Shown here piece after piece: positions 36,718 to 46,459 of a stretch of 64,000 nt of DNA. The notes under the pieces were generated by a model. That model was given only the letters and a program-made list of their open reading frames with translations, did not search any database and was not told where the DNA came from. Origin of the DNA: Rhizobium halophilum. GTDB lineage: Bacteria > Pseudomonadota > Alphaproteobacteria > Rhizobiales > Rhizobiaceae. The number at the start of each line of letters is the position of its first letter. Positions within the stretch are counted from its first letter, which is position 1. The position numbers and the translations under genes were made by a program. The DNA is taken from positions 682,001 through 746,000 of the forward strand of contig NZ_JAKJHS010000001.1 in NCBI RefSeq assembly GCF_021648825.1, written 5' to 3'.

Positions 36718-37804
36718 TTTCAACAACCTGTTGATGGCAATACTTGGCAGCCTCGAGATCCTCAAGAAGAGACTCCCTGATGATCGGAACCTGATTCCGC
36801 TGCTGGACAATGCTCTTCAAGGCGCTGAGCGGGGTGTTGCACTGGTCCAGCGCATGCTCACCTATTCGCGCAAGCAGAATCTCAACATGACACCGGTGGA
36901 TGTGCCCCAGGTGATCGCGAACCTGATGGAATTCATTCCGCGGTCAGTTGGGGCGAACCTCTCGATAGAGACCTCCTTGCCAGAAACTCTTCCCCCCGTC
37001 CTTACCGACTCCGTTCAACTGGAAACAGCGATCCTCAACCTGATCGTCAATGCCCGCGATGCTATGTCTCAAGGCGGCATGATCAGGATATCTGCGGACA
37101 CGGCCAGTGACCCGACCGGCAAAGATCCTGATGCGCGGTTCATCCGCATTTCCGTCAGCGACTCGGGTGAAGGTATGGAGCCGGAGACGCTTCAGCAGGC
37201 CACCACCCCCTTCTTCACCACCAAGGGTGTGGGCAAGGGAACGGGACTAGGCCTTTCGATGGTCCAGGGGCTGGCCGAGCAATCCGGCGGGCGTTTGCTG
37301 ATAGAGAGCATCAAGGGCCAAGGCACCACGGTCTCCCTCGTGCTGCCGGTTGCAGATACAATCTTCGTGGAGGTCTCCCATGCCGAAACCGCTACTCCAG
37401 TCAGCGAAAGTCGAGTTCCTGCCCCTATCACTGTTCTGGCAGTGGATGACGATTCGCTGGTCCTCATGAACACGACGCTGATGCTGGAAGATCTCGGCCA
37501 CACAGTCATCGAGGCCTTCAATGGGCAGGATGCGTTGGAGACGCTTCGCCGTGGCGCGGAGGTCGACCTCGTCATCACCGATCACTCGATGCCGCGCATG
37601 ACGGGCGCCGAACTCGCTGAACGTGTCAGTGCCGAATGGCCTCACCTACCTATCATTCTTGCAACCGGCTATGCGGAGCTGCCTCCTGGCAACGAAGGAC
37701 ACTGGCCGAAGCTCTCAAAGCCATTCAGCCAGAGCGAATTGCAGGATGCCATACAAGCAGCACTTCAAGTGCGTCTTGAACAAAAGCGTTCCGCCAGACG
37801 TTGA
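36590..37804 (+). CDS. Histidine kinase plus receiver, C-terminal fragment of a frameshifted hybrid kinase
   Basis: Genuine sequence starts near 36621 (RLAQKALNQTRED). A HisKA domain with phosphoacceptor His in GGIAHDFNNLLMAILGS is followed by a HATPase domain (LIVNARDAM; GLGLSMVQGLAEQSGG) and a C-terminal receiver with Asp in LVITDHSMPRM and Lys in KLSKPFS. The only start in this frame is a TTG at 36590, well inside the second PAS of the other frame, so independent translation is doubtful. The BON-protein gene follows 28 bases later. Confidence 0.8.
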   Translation: MPRSRATSQRRLAQKALNQTREDLFQAQKMEAIGQLTGGIAHDFNNLLMAILGSLEILKKRLPDDRNLIPLLDNALQGAERGVALVQRMLTYSRKQNLNMTPVDVPQVIANLMEFIPRSVGANLSIETSLPETLPPVLTDSVQLETAILNLIVNARDAMSQGGMIRISADTASDPTGKDPDARFIRISVSDSGEGMEPETLQQATTPFFTTKGVGKGTGLGLSMVQGLAEQSGGRLLIESIKGQGTTVSLVLPVADTIFVEVSHAETATPVSESRVPAPITVLAVDDDSLVLMNTTLMLEDLGHTVIEAFNGQDALETLRRGAEVDLVITDHSMPRMTGAELAERVSAEWPHLPIILATGYAELPPGNEGHWPKLSKPFSQSELQDAIQAALQVRLEQKRSARR

Positions 37805-37832
37805 ACCAAAAGTTCTGCTCGGAGATTTGACC

Positions 37833-38108
37833 ATGGTTTTTAAACATCAGAGTTTTCACGAAGGACCGCCTGTCGTGGAAACAGAATTTCCCCCCGAAGC
37901 TACGCTCGAAGGAGCCGTGTCAGACGCGCTGGGCGCTGTTGGCGGTATTGACGCGACGGGGGTCAAGGTGGTCGCCGAAGGCGCGACGATCATATTGACC
38001 GGATCGGTTATGTACGAGAGTGAAGTGGCGCGCGCCGAGGAAGTCGCAAGAAGCATTCCAGGCGTTACCGCCGTTCGCAATCACATCACGACCGGCAAGA
38101 TTGCCTGA
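37833..38108 (+). CDS. Single BON-domain protein
   Basis: 91 residues, mostly one BON domain at about 25-88 (LEGAVSDALGAVGGIDATGVKV, then GSVMYESEVARAEEVARSIPGVTAVRNHI). BON domains bind phospholipid or act in osmotic and envelope stress proteins such as OsmY. No signal peptide is visible, so the location is uncertain. ATG 37833 follows GGAG at eight bases. It is probably co-transcribed with the kinase. A second BON protein is encoded at 47111. Confidence 0.85.
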   Translation: MVFKHQSFHEGPPVVETEFPPEATLEGAVSDALGAVGGIDATGVKVVAEGATIILTGSVMYESEVARAEEVARSIPGVTAVRNHITTGKIA

Positions 38109-38135
38109 CGACAGGGTCGCGAGGAGCACGGGACG

Positions 38136-38167
38136 AAGAAGGCCCGGACTTTGATCCGGGCCTTCTT
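38136..38167. terminator. Strong hairpin between convergent genes
   Basis: A perfect 13-bp stem (38136-38148 with 38155-38167) and a 6-base loop between the BON gene and the convergent glucose dehydrogenase gene. The T-run is weak on either side, so it may act as a bidirectional terminator or an mRNA-end stabiliser. Confidence 0.7.
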
Positions 38168-38171
38168 GGTT

Positions 38172-40517
38172 CTATTCACGCGGTAGCGCGTAGGCAATGA
38201 CGTAGTCTCCAGGCGTGGTGCCGATCGATCCGTGCCCTCCCGCAACCATGACAACAAACTGGCGACCATCGTCGACAGCATAGGTCATGGGAGTTGCCTG
38301 GCCTCCCGCTGGGAGGCGTGCCTGCCAAAGCTGCTCCCCGTTCGTGAGGTTGTATGCGCGCAGGTAATTGTCGACCGTTGCTCCAAGGAAGACCACACTG
38401 CCTTTGGTGATCATTGGCCCGCCGATACCTGGAACACCAAGCTCGAAGGGAAGCGGAAGAAGCGTCATGTCATAGACTGTGCCATTCTTCAGCTTGTAGG
38501 CAATTTCGCCGGTGCGGAGATCTGCGCCGGAAACATATCCCCATGGCGGAGCCTGGCAGGGGATCTGCAGCGGCCCGAGAAACGGGCCCATCTTGACGGC
38601 ATAGGGTGCGCCCTCGTTCCGGTTGATGCCCTGTTCGGAAGCCTTCTCGTCGGCACCGCGCGGCGGCACCTCGTCCTGCGGGATCAGCTGCGAAATGAAG
38701 GCGAGGTAGGTGGGCATGCCGAACATCACCATCCGCTCCGGATCGACGGCGACCGAGCCCCAGTTGAAAGTGCCAAAGTTACCGGGGTAAACGATTGTCC
38801 CTTCCAAAGAGGGTGGCGTGTATTGTCCTTCGTACTTCAACTGCTTCAGCTGGATGCGGCATGCCATCTGGTCGAACATCGTAATGCCCCACATGTCACG
38901 TCCTTCGAGCATCCGCGGACGATACGTAAGGGCGGTGATCGGCTGTGTGGGCGCGGTGAAGTCTTCAGGGATTGCGCCGCCTGGCGCCGGGATCTCCTCG
39001 ATCGGCTGCAGCGGTTCGCCGGTCCGCCGGTCGAGGACATAGATATCGCCCTGCTTCGTCGGTCCAATCAGCGCCGGAACAATCTCACCATCCGGCTGGG
39101 CTAGGTCCAGAAGGACAGGTTGAGCAGGAACATCCATATCCCAAAGATCATGATGGACAGTCTGCCGTACCCACCGATCGGCGCCGGAATTGACGTCGAG
39201 CGCGACAATGGAGGAGGAGTATCGCTCCACGCTCTCTGAGCGCCCCATTCCGAGCTGGTCGGGGACCCGGTTTCCAAGCGGGATATACACGAGGCCCAGC
39301 GCCTCATCCACGCTGAACACCGACCAGCTGTTGGGCGAGTTCGCGGTGTAGGTCTGCCCGGGCGGAAGAGGTTCGGTCTGATCCGGATTGCCGGAATCCC
39401 AGTTCCAGATCAATTCGCCAGTGTTGACGTCAAAGGCACGGATGACGCCCGACTGGCTTTGAGTTGAATAGTTATCGTTCACCGCTCCGCCGATGATGAT
39501 CTTGCCGGCTGCAATGACGGGGGGAGAGGTGGAGTAGTAATAGCCGGCCGGGTTGTAGGGCATGCCCTGCTCAAGTTGCAGGACGCCGTTGTCGGCGAAA
39601 GAGGTGCAAACCTCTCCGGTCCTGGCGTCGAGTGCGATCAGGCGGGCATCCGAGGTCGGCAAGTACACCCGTTGTGCGCAGGCATCTCCCGGCTGTGCCG
39701 CCGGATCGGAGAAGTAGGCTACTCCACGGCAGGTTTGGTGTTGGCGGTCGGGATTAAGACCCGCATTTGGATCATATTTCCACTGCTCCTCACCGGTTGT
39801 GGCGTTGATCGCGATGGCCCAGTTGTGCGGTGTACAGATAAACAGGGAGTTGCCCACCTTGAGAGGCGTGACCTGGTATGTCGTCTCCGTCACATCCTCC
39901 GGAAGCTTCACATCTCCCGTCTGATAGCGCCACACTTCCTCCAACTCGCTGACGTTCTCAACATTGATCTGATCAAGCGGCGAGTACCTCTGCCCATAGG
40001 GAGTGCGACCATATTGGTGCCATTCGCCGGCAGGAACGTCCCCGCCAAGATTGGGCGCGGCTGCCACACTCTCCTCAGGCAGACGACCTTCAAGATCCGT
40101 GCTGTTGGTGAACATAGACAAGACGGCAACGACAACCGAAATTGCTACCGCTACGGCGAGCGGAGTGGCGCTCGCTGCGTAACGGGCCCCGGTTGGGCTC
40201 TGGAACCCGAGCGGCTTTCGTATCCAAGGTGTGAGCAGCCAGATCCCCAGAACGATGACGACACCGCCGCGCGGGGCAAGCTGCCACCAGTCGAGGCCCA
40301 CCTCCCAGACCGCCCACGCGAGCGAAGCGAGGACGAGAACAGCATAAACGACAAGGGCCGCCGAACGACGCATATATAGAAGGATCGCGGTGATCAGGAA
40401 CGCGATCCCTGTGAGGAGGTAATAGACGCTGCCGCCGAGCATCAACAGCTGTGTGCCACCAAGTGAAAGCACGACCCCTATCAGTGCGAAGAGGATCGCG
40501 GTGAGTAGAATAGCCAT
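38172..40517 (-). CDS. gcd: Membrane-bound PQQ-dependent glucose dehydrogenase
   Basis: 781 residues. The first about 140 residues hold four to five membrane spans (MAILLTAILFALIGVVLS and following). The periplasmic PQQ beta-propeller then begins near GEWHQYGRTPYGQRYSPL and ends with the quinoprotein repeat MTYAVDDGRQFVVMVAGGHGS. It oxidises glucose to gluconolactone and passes electrons to ubiquinone. ATG 40517 is chosen because a perfect EcfG promoter at 40581-40605 rules out a start further upstream at 40640. PQQ synthesis genes are not in the window. Confidence 0.92.
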   Translation of the reverse strand: MAILLTAILFALIGVVLSLGGTQLLMLGGSVYYLLTGIAFLITAILLYMRRSAALVVYAVLVLASLAWAVWEVGLDWWQLAPRGGVVIVLGIWLLTPWIRKPLGFQSPTGARYAASATPLAVAVAISVVVAVLSMFTNSTDLEGRLPEESVAAAPNLGGDVPAGEWHQYGRTPYGQRYSPLDQINVENVSELEEVWRYQTGDVKLPEDVTETTYQVTPLKVGNSLFICTPHNWAIAINATTGEEQWKYDPNAGLNPDRQHQTCRGVAYFSDPAAQPGDACAQRVYLPTSDARLIALDARTGEVCTSFADNGVLQLEQGMPYNPAGYYYSTSPPVIAAGKIIIGGAVNDNYSTQSQSGVIRAFDVNTGELIWNWDSGNPDQTEPLPPGQTYTANSPNSWSVFSVDEALGLVYIPLGNRVPDQLGMGRSESVERYSSSIVALDVNSGADRWVRQTVHHDLWDMDVPAQPVLLDLAQPDGEIVPALIGPTKQGDIYVLDRRTGEPLQPIEEIPAPGGAIPEDFTAPTQPITALTYRPRMLEGRDMWGITMFDQMACRIQLKQLKYEGQYTPPSLEGTIVYPGNFGTFNWGSVAVDPERMVMFGMPTYLAFISQLIPQDEVPPRGADEKASEQGINRNEGAPYAVKMGPFLGPLQIPCQAPPWGYVSGADLRTGEIAYKLKNGTVYDMTLLPLPFELGVPGIGGPMITKGSVVFLGATVDNYLRAYNLTNGEQLWQARLPAGGQATPMTYAVDDGRQFVVMVAGGHGSIGTTPGDYVIAYALPRE

Positions 40518-40580
40518 GTCTGTGATCCCTATCCCGAAAGCATTCACAGGGACCGGTATGCCCAGCCGCCCCCATCCGTG

Positions 40581-40605
40581 AACGTCAGGCAGACGCGAAA
40601 GTTCC
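40581..40605 (-). promoter_or_regulatory. EcfG-type promoter of gcd, perfect
   Basis: Minus strand: GGAAC at 40605-40601, 16 bases, CGTT at 40584-40581. The predicted start is near 40574, about 57 bases before the gcd ATG. Confidence 0.82.
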
Positions 40606-40699
40606 CATATGGCGGCATGCAGCTTGTCCTTGCGGACCAAGATATCGGCGGAGCCGCCCGATTATCCACGGTCGCGACGTCCTTGCCCTCGGGTTGCCG

Positions 40700-41206
40700 T
40701 CAGGCCACGTCTTCTCCAAGCTCCTGGAGAATCTGATGACGTGCCCGGTTTAGGCGACTTTTGACCGTTCCAACCGCGCAGTCACAGATCTCGGCCGCAG
40801 CTTCGTAGCTCTCCCCGAGTATCGCTACGAGCGTCAATACCTCGCGGTAATGCGGCGGCAGTTTCTGTAGTGCCCGCTGTACCTCCTTGGCCCGTGCACT
40901 GACCTCCTGAGTCGCAGGCATGGGCGTGTCACCCGAGACAGGCTCAGCCAATCCCGGCGCCTCCCGCCCCAGCACTTTTGAGCGGGTGTAGAAGGTGTTG
41001 CGCATGATCGTGAACAGCCAGGACTTGAGCTTGGTGCCGGGCTCGAACTTATCCAAGTTCGCGAGCGCCTTCATCAAGGTTTCCTGCACCAGGTCATCGG
41101 CGTCGGTCGGGTTCCTGCAGAATGTTCGAGCAAACGCACGGAGAGCAGGTATCAGCCTCACTATGTCTGCACGTGCAGGATCACGATTCATCTGTGAATC
41201 AGACAC
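40700..41206 (-). CDS. Second EcfG-like ECF sigma factor
   Basis: 168 residues. Region 2 is at about 14-80 (DADDLVQETLMKALANLDKFEPGTKLKSWLFTIMRN) and region 4 at about 113-162 (LPPHYREVLTLVAILGESYEAAAEICDCAVGTVKSRLNRARHQIL). The last motif is close to that of the EcfG at 5617 (CGCAVGTIKSRVSRARSRL). GTG 41206 has GGAGAGG upstream. No anti-sigma gene adjoins it, but a NepR paralogue is encoded 4.8 kb away. Two EcfG promoters lie upstream, so it may relay or amplify the GSR. Confidence 0.88.
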   Translation of the reverse strand: MSDSQMNRDPARADIVRLIPALRAFARTFCRNPTDADDLVQETLMKALANLDKFEPGTKLKSWLFTIMRNTFYTRSKVLGREAPGLAEPVSGDTPMPATQEVSARAKEVQRALQKLPPHYREVLTLVAILGESYEAAAEICDCAVGTVKSRLNRARHQILQELGEDVA

Positions 41207-41248
41207 CGTTGCCTACCTCTCCATGTCGTGGCGGGAATGACGGTGGCA

Positions 41249-41274
41249 AACGCGCTCTTCACGTCTTTGGTTCC
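41249..41274 (-). promoter_or_regulatory. EcfG-type promoter of the second sigma factor, perfect, 17-base spacer
   Basis: Minus strand: GGAAC at 41274-41270, 17 bases, CGTT at 41252-41249. The predicted leader is about 36 bases. Confidence 0.8.
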
Positions 41275-41312
41275 GCTAAGGTAATGGTCTTGTTCACTGC
41301 CAGTCAGGCTCC

Positions 41313-41337
41313 AACGGGAGCTACGGAACAAAGTTCC
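41313..41337 (-). promoter_or_regulatory. EcfG-type promoter, perfect, upstream copy for the second sigma factor
   Basis: Minus strand: GGAAC at 41337-41333, 16 bases, CGTT at 41316-41313. It overlaps the divergent ku promoter, so the two directions may compete for sigma factor. Confidence 0.7.
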
Positions 41338-41349
41338 CCAGCCTTCATT
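41325..41349 (+). promoter_or_regulatory. EcfG-type promoter of ku-ligD, CATT variant
   Basis: GGAAC at 41325-41329, 16 bases, CATT at 41346-41349, about 20 bases from predicted start to the ku GTG. The same variant occurs at nepR and glgX. Confidence 0.65.
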
Positions 41350-41376
41350 GATAAGGCTTTCAGGGAGTTTTGAGTT

Positions 41377-42234
41377 GTGGCACCGCGTGCAAACTGGAAG
41401 GGCTATCTCAAGGTCGGGGAGCTGAGTTGCCAGGTCGCTCTCTACACTGCCGCGTCTACGTCGGATCGAGTGAGCTTTCACATCATTAATCGGGAAACCG
41501 GCCATCGGGTCCACCGACAGATGGTCGACGCAGATACGGGCCGTGAGGTCGAAAAGGACGATATCGTCAAAGGTTATGAGGTCGCGAGCGGTGAATACGT
41601 CATCCTTGATCCGGAGGAGATCAAGGCCGCCGTGCCGCAAAGTGACAAGACACTGGAGTTGGAGACCTTCATTCCCTGCGGAGAAGTCGACACGATCTTC
41701 TTTGATCGTCCTTATTACCTCGCCCCGGCCGACAAGGCGTCCGCGGAGGTTTACAACCTGATCAAGAAGGGACTCGAGCAGAAAAGCGTTGCGGCGCTTG
41801 CACGGACGGTGCTTTTTCGTCGGCTGCGTACGCTGCTGATCAGGCCCAACGAACATGGCCTGATTGCAAGCACCCTCAACTATGATCATGAGGTTCGGCC
41901 AGCCGAGGAGGTGTTTTCCGACATCGCGGACTTCAAGATCGAGGGAGAGATGCTTGACCTCGCCGAGCACATCATCGCGACCAAGCGGGGAGAATTCGAT
42001 CCGACGCGGTTCGACGACCGATATGAGACGGCGCTTTCCGAGTTGATCCGTGCCAAGATCGAAGGGCGCAAACTTCCGCAACGGCCGAAAACCGAACCGA
42101 AGAAGGTATCGAACCTGCTGGATGCGCTCCGCCAAAGCGCCAGTGCGACAGGGTCTGGAGGCAAGAAAGCAGCGAGCGGCAAGAAGCCAGCGCGCAAGCC
42201 CAAGACAGCTGCTCCGCAACGAAAGGCTAGCTGA
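41377..42234 (+). CDS. ku: Ku DNA end-binding protein (first copy)
   Basis: 285 residues. The Ku core barrel starts WKGYLKVGELSCQVALYTA. The central family segments are FIPCGEVDTIFFDRPYYLAP and RRLRTLLIRPNEHG, and a lysine-rich tail of about 35 residues (GGKKAASGKKPARKPK) would contact DNA or LigD. It threads onto double-strand ends for non-homologous end joining. The start is GTG 41377 behind GGGAG. The ligD start follows two bases after the stop. Confidence 0.94.
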   Translation: MAPRANWKGYLKVGELSCQVALYTAASTSDRVSFHIINRETGHRVHRQMVDADTGREVEKDDIVKGYEVASGEYVILDPEEIKAAVPQSDKTLELETFIPCGEVDTIFFDRPYYLAPADKASAEVYNLIKKGLEQKSVAALARTVLFRRLRTLLIRPNEHGLIASTLNYDHEVRPAEEVFSDIADFKIEGEMLDLAEHIIATKRGEFDPTRFDDRYETALSELIRAKIEGRKLPQRPKTEPKKVSNLLDALRQSASATGSGGKKAASGKKPARKPKTAAPQRKAS

Positions 42235-42236
42235 CG

Positions 42237-44765
42237 ATGGCGCTAGAGACATACAATCAGAAGCGCAACTTCGACGTTTCCCCAGAACCAAAAGGAAAGA
42301 AGGCAAAGGCGAACGGCAACAGCTTTGTCATCCAGAAGCACGCCGCGCGTCGCCTGCACTACGATTTCAGGCTGGAAATGGACGGCGTGTTGAAGAGCTG
42401 GGCCGTCACACGCGGCCCGAGCTTGATCCCCGGTGAAAAGCGCCTCGCCGTCCATGTGGAAGACCATCCACTTGACTACGGAGGGTTCGAAGGAACGATC
42501 CCGCAAGGTAACTACGGCGCCGGCGCCGTTCTCCTGTGGGATCACGGTATCTGGACACCCATCAGCGACCCGAACAAGGGCTACAAAAAGGGCCACATGG
42601 AGTTCGAGCTGAAGGGCGAGAAACTGGAGGGCCGCTGGCATCTGATACGTATGGCCGATCGCGGCGAGAAGCGCGAGAACTGGCTTCTCATCAAGGGGGA
42701 AGACGAGTTTGCGCGTGCCGAGGGTGACGCCGACATCCTGGAGGAGATGCCCCAATCGGTGAAATCCGGAAAGATGATCGAGGAAATGCAGGGAAAGAAG
42801 CCGCCGAAGGCGAGGAAAAAGGCACCGGCCAAAGCATCCCGAAGCGTTCCAACGGATCGGGAGCTCAATGGGCCCGCCCCCGAGAAACCAAAAATCAAAG
42901 GGGCACGGGAGGCTGCATTCCCGGACTTCATACCGCCGCAACTGGCGACGCTCGTGAACTCCGCGCCAACCGGCAAACGATGGCTGCATGAAATCAAGCT
43001 CGACGGCTATCGGCTCCAGGCGCGCATTGATCACGGCAAGGTCACTCTCCTCACGCGCACCGGCCTCGATTGGACCCATAAGTTTGGAAAATCCATCACC
43101 GACGCGTTGAAGGCTCTCCCCGTGCAGCAGGCCATCATTGATGGGGAACTTGTGACGAATGGCGGGGCAGGCGCGACAGACTTTTCGCTGCTGCAACAAG
43201 ATTTGAGTGAAGGCCGCACGGACCGGTTTGTCTTCTTCGCATTCGATCTGCTTTACCTCGACGGAAGCGACATCACCGGCACTCCCCTGATCGCTCGCAA
43301 ACAGGCCTTAGAGACGCTGCTCACCAACAGCGGTGAGAAGCTCCGCTACAGCGAGCACTTCGACGACGAGGGCGGGCTTGTGCTCAAGCATGCTTGTCGC
43401 CTAAGCCTGGAAGGGATCATCTCGAAAATCTCTGATGCTCCGTACCGGAGCGGCAGGGGACGCGACTGGGTGAAATCCAAGTGTTCCGCGCGGCAGGAAT
43501 TCGTTATCGCCGGCTACGTCCCTTCTTCCGTCTCAAGTAATGCCATCGGTTCGCTCGTCATGGGCTATCACGACGACGGGAAGCTGAGGCACGCAGGAAG
43601 GGTCGGCACCGGCTATAGCAACAAGGTGGCCCACTCTCTCTTCAACGACCTGGAGGGTCTTCGCAGCGAGCGGAGCCCTTTTGACGAAAAGCTCACGGGG
43701 GTCGAAAAAAAGGATGTGGTGTTCCTCCGGCCGCAACGAGTGGCAGAGGTGGAGTTCCGCGGCTGGACTGCCGACGCCCACATACGGCATGCTGCTTTCC
43801 GGGGGCTGCGGGACGACAAGCAGGCCAGCGACGTCGTGCGAGAAGGCGGCCCGATGAAAACGTCGGCAGAGCAAGCCGAAGAAGCACAGCGTACCGTCAC
43901 CTTGACGCATCCCGACCGGGTCTACTGGCCAGATGCCGGCGTGACGAAGGCGGGGCTTGCAGATTATTATGTTCAGGTTTGGCGGCTGATCGCTCCTTTC
44001 ATCGTCAATCGCCCGCTGTCGCTCGTGCGCGGACCGGATGGGGTTGGAAAGCAGCTCTTCTTCCAGAAGCATGGCTGGAAAGGCATGAACAAGAAGATCT
44101 TGACTGCCAAGGATCCCGCCAGCCCGGGTGAGGAAGACATCATCATCCGTGACCTCGACGGGCTTCTGGGGCTTGTTCAGGGTGGAACACTCGAAATCCA
44201 TCCTTGGGGCTCGACGATCGTTGATTGGGAGAAACCTGATATGGTCAACATCGACCTCGATCCCGGTGAGGGCACGACGTGGAATGATGTCATCAAGGCG
44301 GCTTACGAGGTTCGGACACGTTTTGAAGCGATTGGGCTGACAGGGTTTGTCAAAACATCCGGCGGCAAGGGACTGCATGTGGTGGCACCCGTCCAGCCGA
44401 AGGCGGAATGGCCGGAGGTGAAGGCTGCAATGAAAGCGCTCGCCGACAGCATGGCCGGCGATAGCCCAGATAGATACGTCTCAACCATCACCAAGTCGAA
44501 GCGAAAGGGAAAAATCCTGATAGACTACCTCCGCAACGGGCGAGGCGCGACTGCGGTCGCACCCTATTCCACCCGCGCCCGGGCAGGCGCACCCGTCTCC
44601 ATGCCTGTGTCATGGGAGGAACTGAATGAGGCCATAGGGCCAGCCTATTTCACCGTCGGCAATGCACCGACAAGGCTGGAGCAATTGACGCGAGACCCTT
44701 GGGAGAACTTCCGCAGCGCCGAAGCGGAGATCAAGCCCCTTATCAGGAGAAAGGGCGCACGCTAG
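42237..44765 (+). CDS. ligD: Multifunctional DNA ligase D
   Basis: 842 residues with the order phosphoesterase - ligase - polymerase. The N-terminal 3'-phosphoesterase is at about 30-160 (HYDFRLEMDG; HPLDYGGFEGTIPQGNYGAG). A basic linker covers 185-225. The ATP-dependent ligase has the adenylated Lys254 in HEIKLDGYRLQ, and the OB fold ends near 530. The C-terminal primase-like polymerase is at about 555-842, with the metal pair in NIDLDPGEGTTW and the STITKSKRKGKILIDYLRNGRG segment. It repairs double-strand breaks with Ku. It is co-transcribed with ku and convergent with a second ku. Confidence 0.96.
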   Translation: MALETYNQKRNFDVSPEPKGKKAKANGNSFVIQKHAARRLHYDFRLEMDGVLKSWAVTRGPSLIPGEKRLAVHVEDHPLDYGGFEGTIPQGNYGAGAVLLWDHGIWTPISDPNKGYKKGHMEFELKGEKLEGRWHLIRMADRGEKRENWLLIKGEDEFARAEGDADILEEMPQSVKSGKMIEEMQGKKPPKARKKAPAKASRSVPTDRELNGPAPEKPKIKGAREAAFPDFIPPQLATLVNSAPTGKRWLHEIKLDGYRLQARIDHGKVTLLTRTGLDWTHKFGKSITDALKALPVQQAIIDGELVTNGGAGATDFSLLQQDLSEGRTDRFVFFAFDLLYLDGSDITGTPLIARKQALETLLTNSGEKLRYSEHFDDEGGLVLKHACRLSLEGIISKISDAPYRSGRGRDWVKSKCSARQEFVIAGYVPSSVSSNAIGSLVMGYHDDGKLRHAGRVGTGYSNKVAHSLFNDLEGLRSERSPFDEKLTGVEKKDVVFLRPQRVAEVEFRGWTADAHIRHAAFRGLRDDKQASDVVREGGPMKTSAEQAEEAQRTVTLTHPDRVYWPDAGVTKAGLADYYVQVWRLIAPFIVNRPLSLVRGPDGVGKQLFFQKHGWKGMNKKILTAKDPASPGEEDIIIRDLDGLLGLVQGGTLEIHPWGSTIVDWEKPDMVNIDLDPGEGTTWNDVIKAAYEVRTRFEAIGLTGFVKTSGGKGLHVVAPVQPKAEWPEVKAAMKALADSMAGDSPDRYVSTITKSKRKGKILIDYLRNGRGATAVAPYSTRARAGAPVSMPVSWEELNEAIGPAYFTVGNAPTRLEQLTRDPWENFRSAEAEIKPLIRRKGAR

Positions 44766-44781
44766 CGGATTTGAGCAAGGC

Positions 44782-45902
<1,121 letters not shown>

Positions 45903-45912
45903 CTACTGCGCA

Positions 45913-45949
45913 AGGAGCGGCCATCATCATGTCCGCTCCTGTTTTTTTT
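45913..45949 (+). terminator. Rho-independent terminator
   Basis: Arms 45913-45920 and 45933-45940 (8 bp, 12-base loop) are followed by eight T residues, ending the small stress-protein transcript. Confidence 0.85.
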
Positions 45950-46031
45950 GCCCGTGACTTTTTCGGGATTTCCGAAGTTTGTTTATTTGCGCTATGGAGG
46001 CTAATCTAACGTCAGCAGCACGAGGCAGACG

Positions 46032-46241
46032 ATGGCCTATACTACGTCGTCAGAGGTCGGAATGGCGAAACGCAATGATGAACTTGCAGAAGGCGATGTC
46101 CGGCTCGGACGTCGCGTCAGCCGTAAAATTTCGATGCTGCTGAACGAAATCGAGAAAGAGGCTGTCCCGGACCGCCTCCTGCAACTTGCGACCGACCTTC
46201 AGAAAGCTTTGAACGACAAGTCGGAGAAAGACGGGACCTGA
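46032..46241 (+). CDS. NepR-like anti-sigma factor paralogue
   Basis: 69 residues. The core GRRVSRKISMLLNEIEKEAVPDRLLQLATDLQKAL aligns with the NepR core at 5408 (SRKLREFYDAVQEEGIPDRFLDLLEKLDEA): same spacing, conserved SRK, the small residue before PDR, PDR itself and the Leu heptad. It may bind PhyR, EcfG or the second sigma factor at 40700. An internal ATG at 46062 is an alternative start. No EcfG promoter was found upstream, unlike its neighbours, so it may be made constitutively. Confidence 0.78.
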   Translation: MAYTTSSEVGMAKRNDELAEGDVRLGRRVSRKISMLLNEIEKEAVPDRLLQLATDLQKALNDKSEKDGT

Positions 46242-46400
46242 CGCTTCGTCGGACCGCTTGAAAGCATAGCCGCAGTTGGCTTCTGCGCATCTGCCCTCCA
46301 AGTCCTGCCGATCAAAGTGCGCAGGCGTATTCCTTATTCATTGCGATTCACGCCAGCCTCGACAGTAGTTAAGTCATAACGCATCGGCCGTTCCGCTGGA

Positions 46401-46425
46401 GGAACCATCCCGTCCCGCCCTTGTT
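46401..46425 (+). promoter_or_regulatory. EcfG-type promoter of the isochorismatase-like gene, TGTT variant
   Basis: GGAAC at 46401-46405, 16 bases, TGTT at 46422-46425, with about 28 bases of leader to ATG 46460. Confidence 0.65.
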
Positions 46426-46459
46426 CATTCTCGACTCAAACCAACGATCGGAGAAGGGA

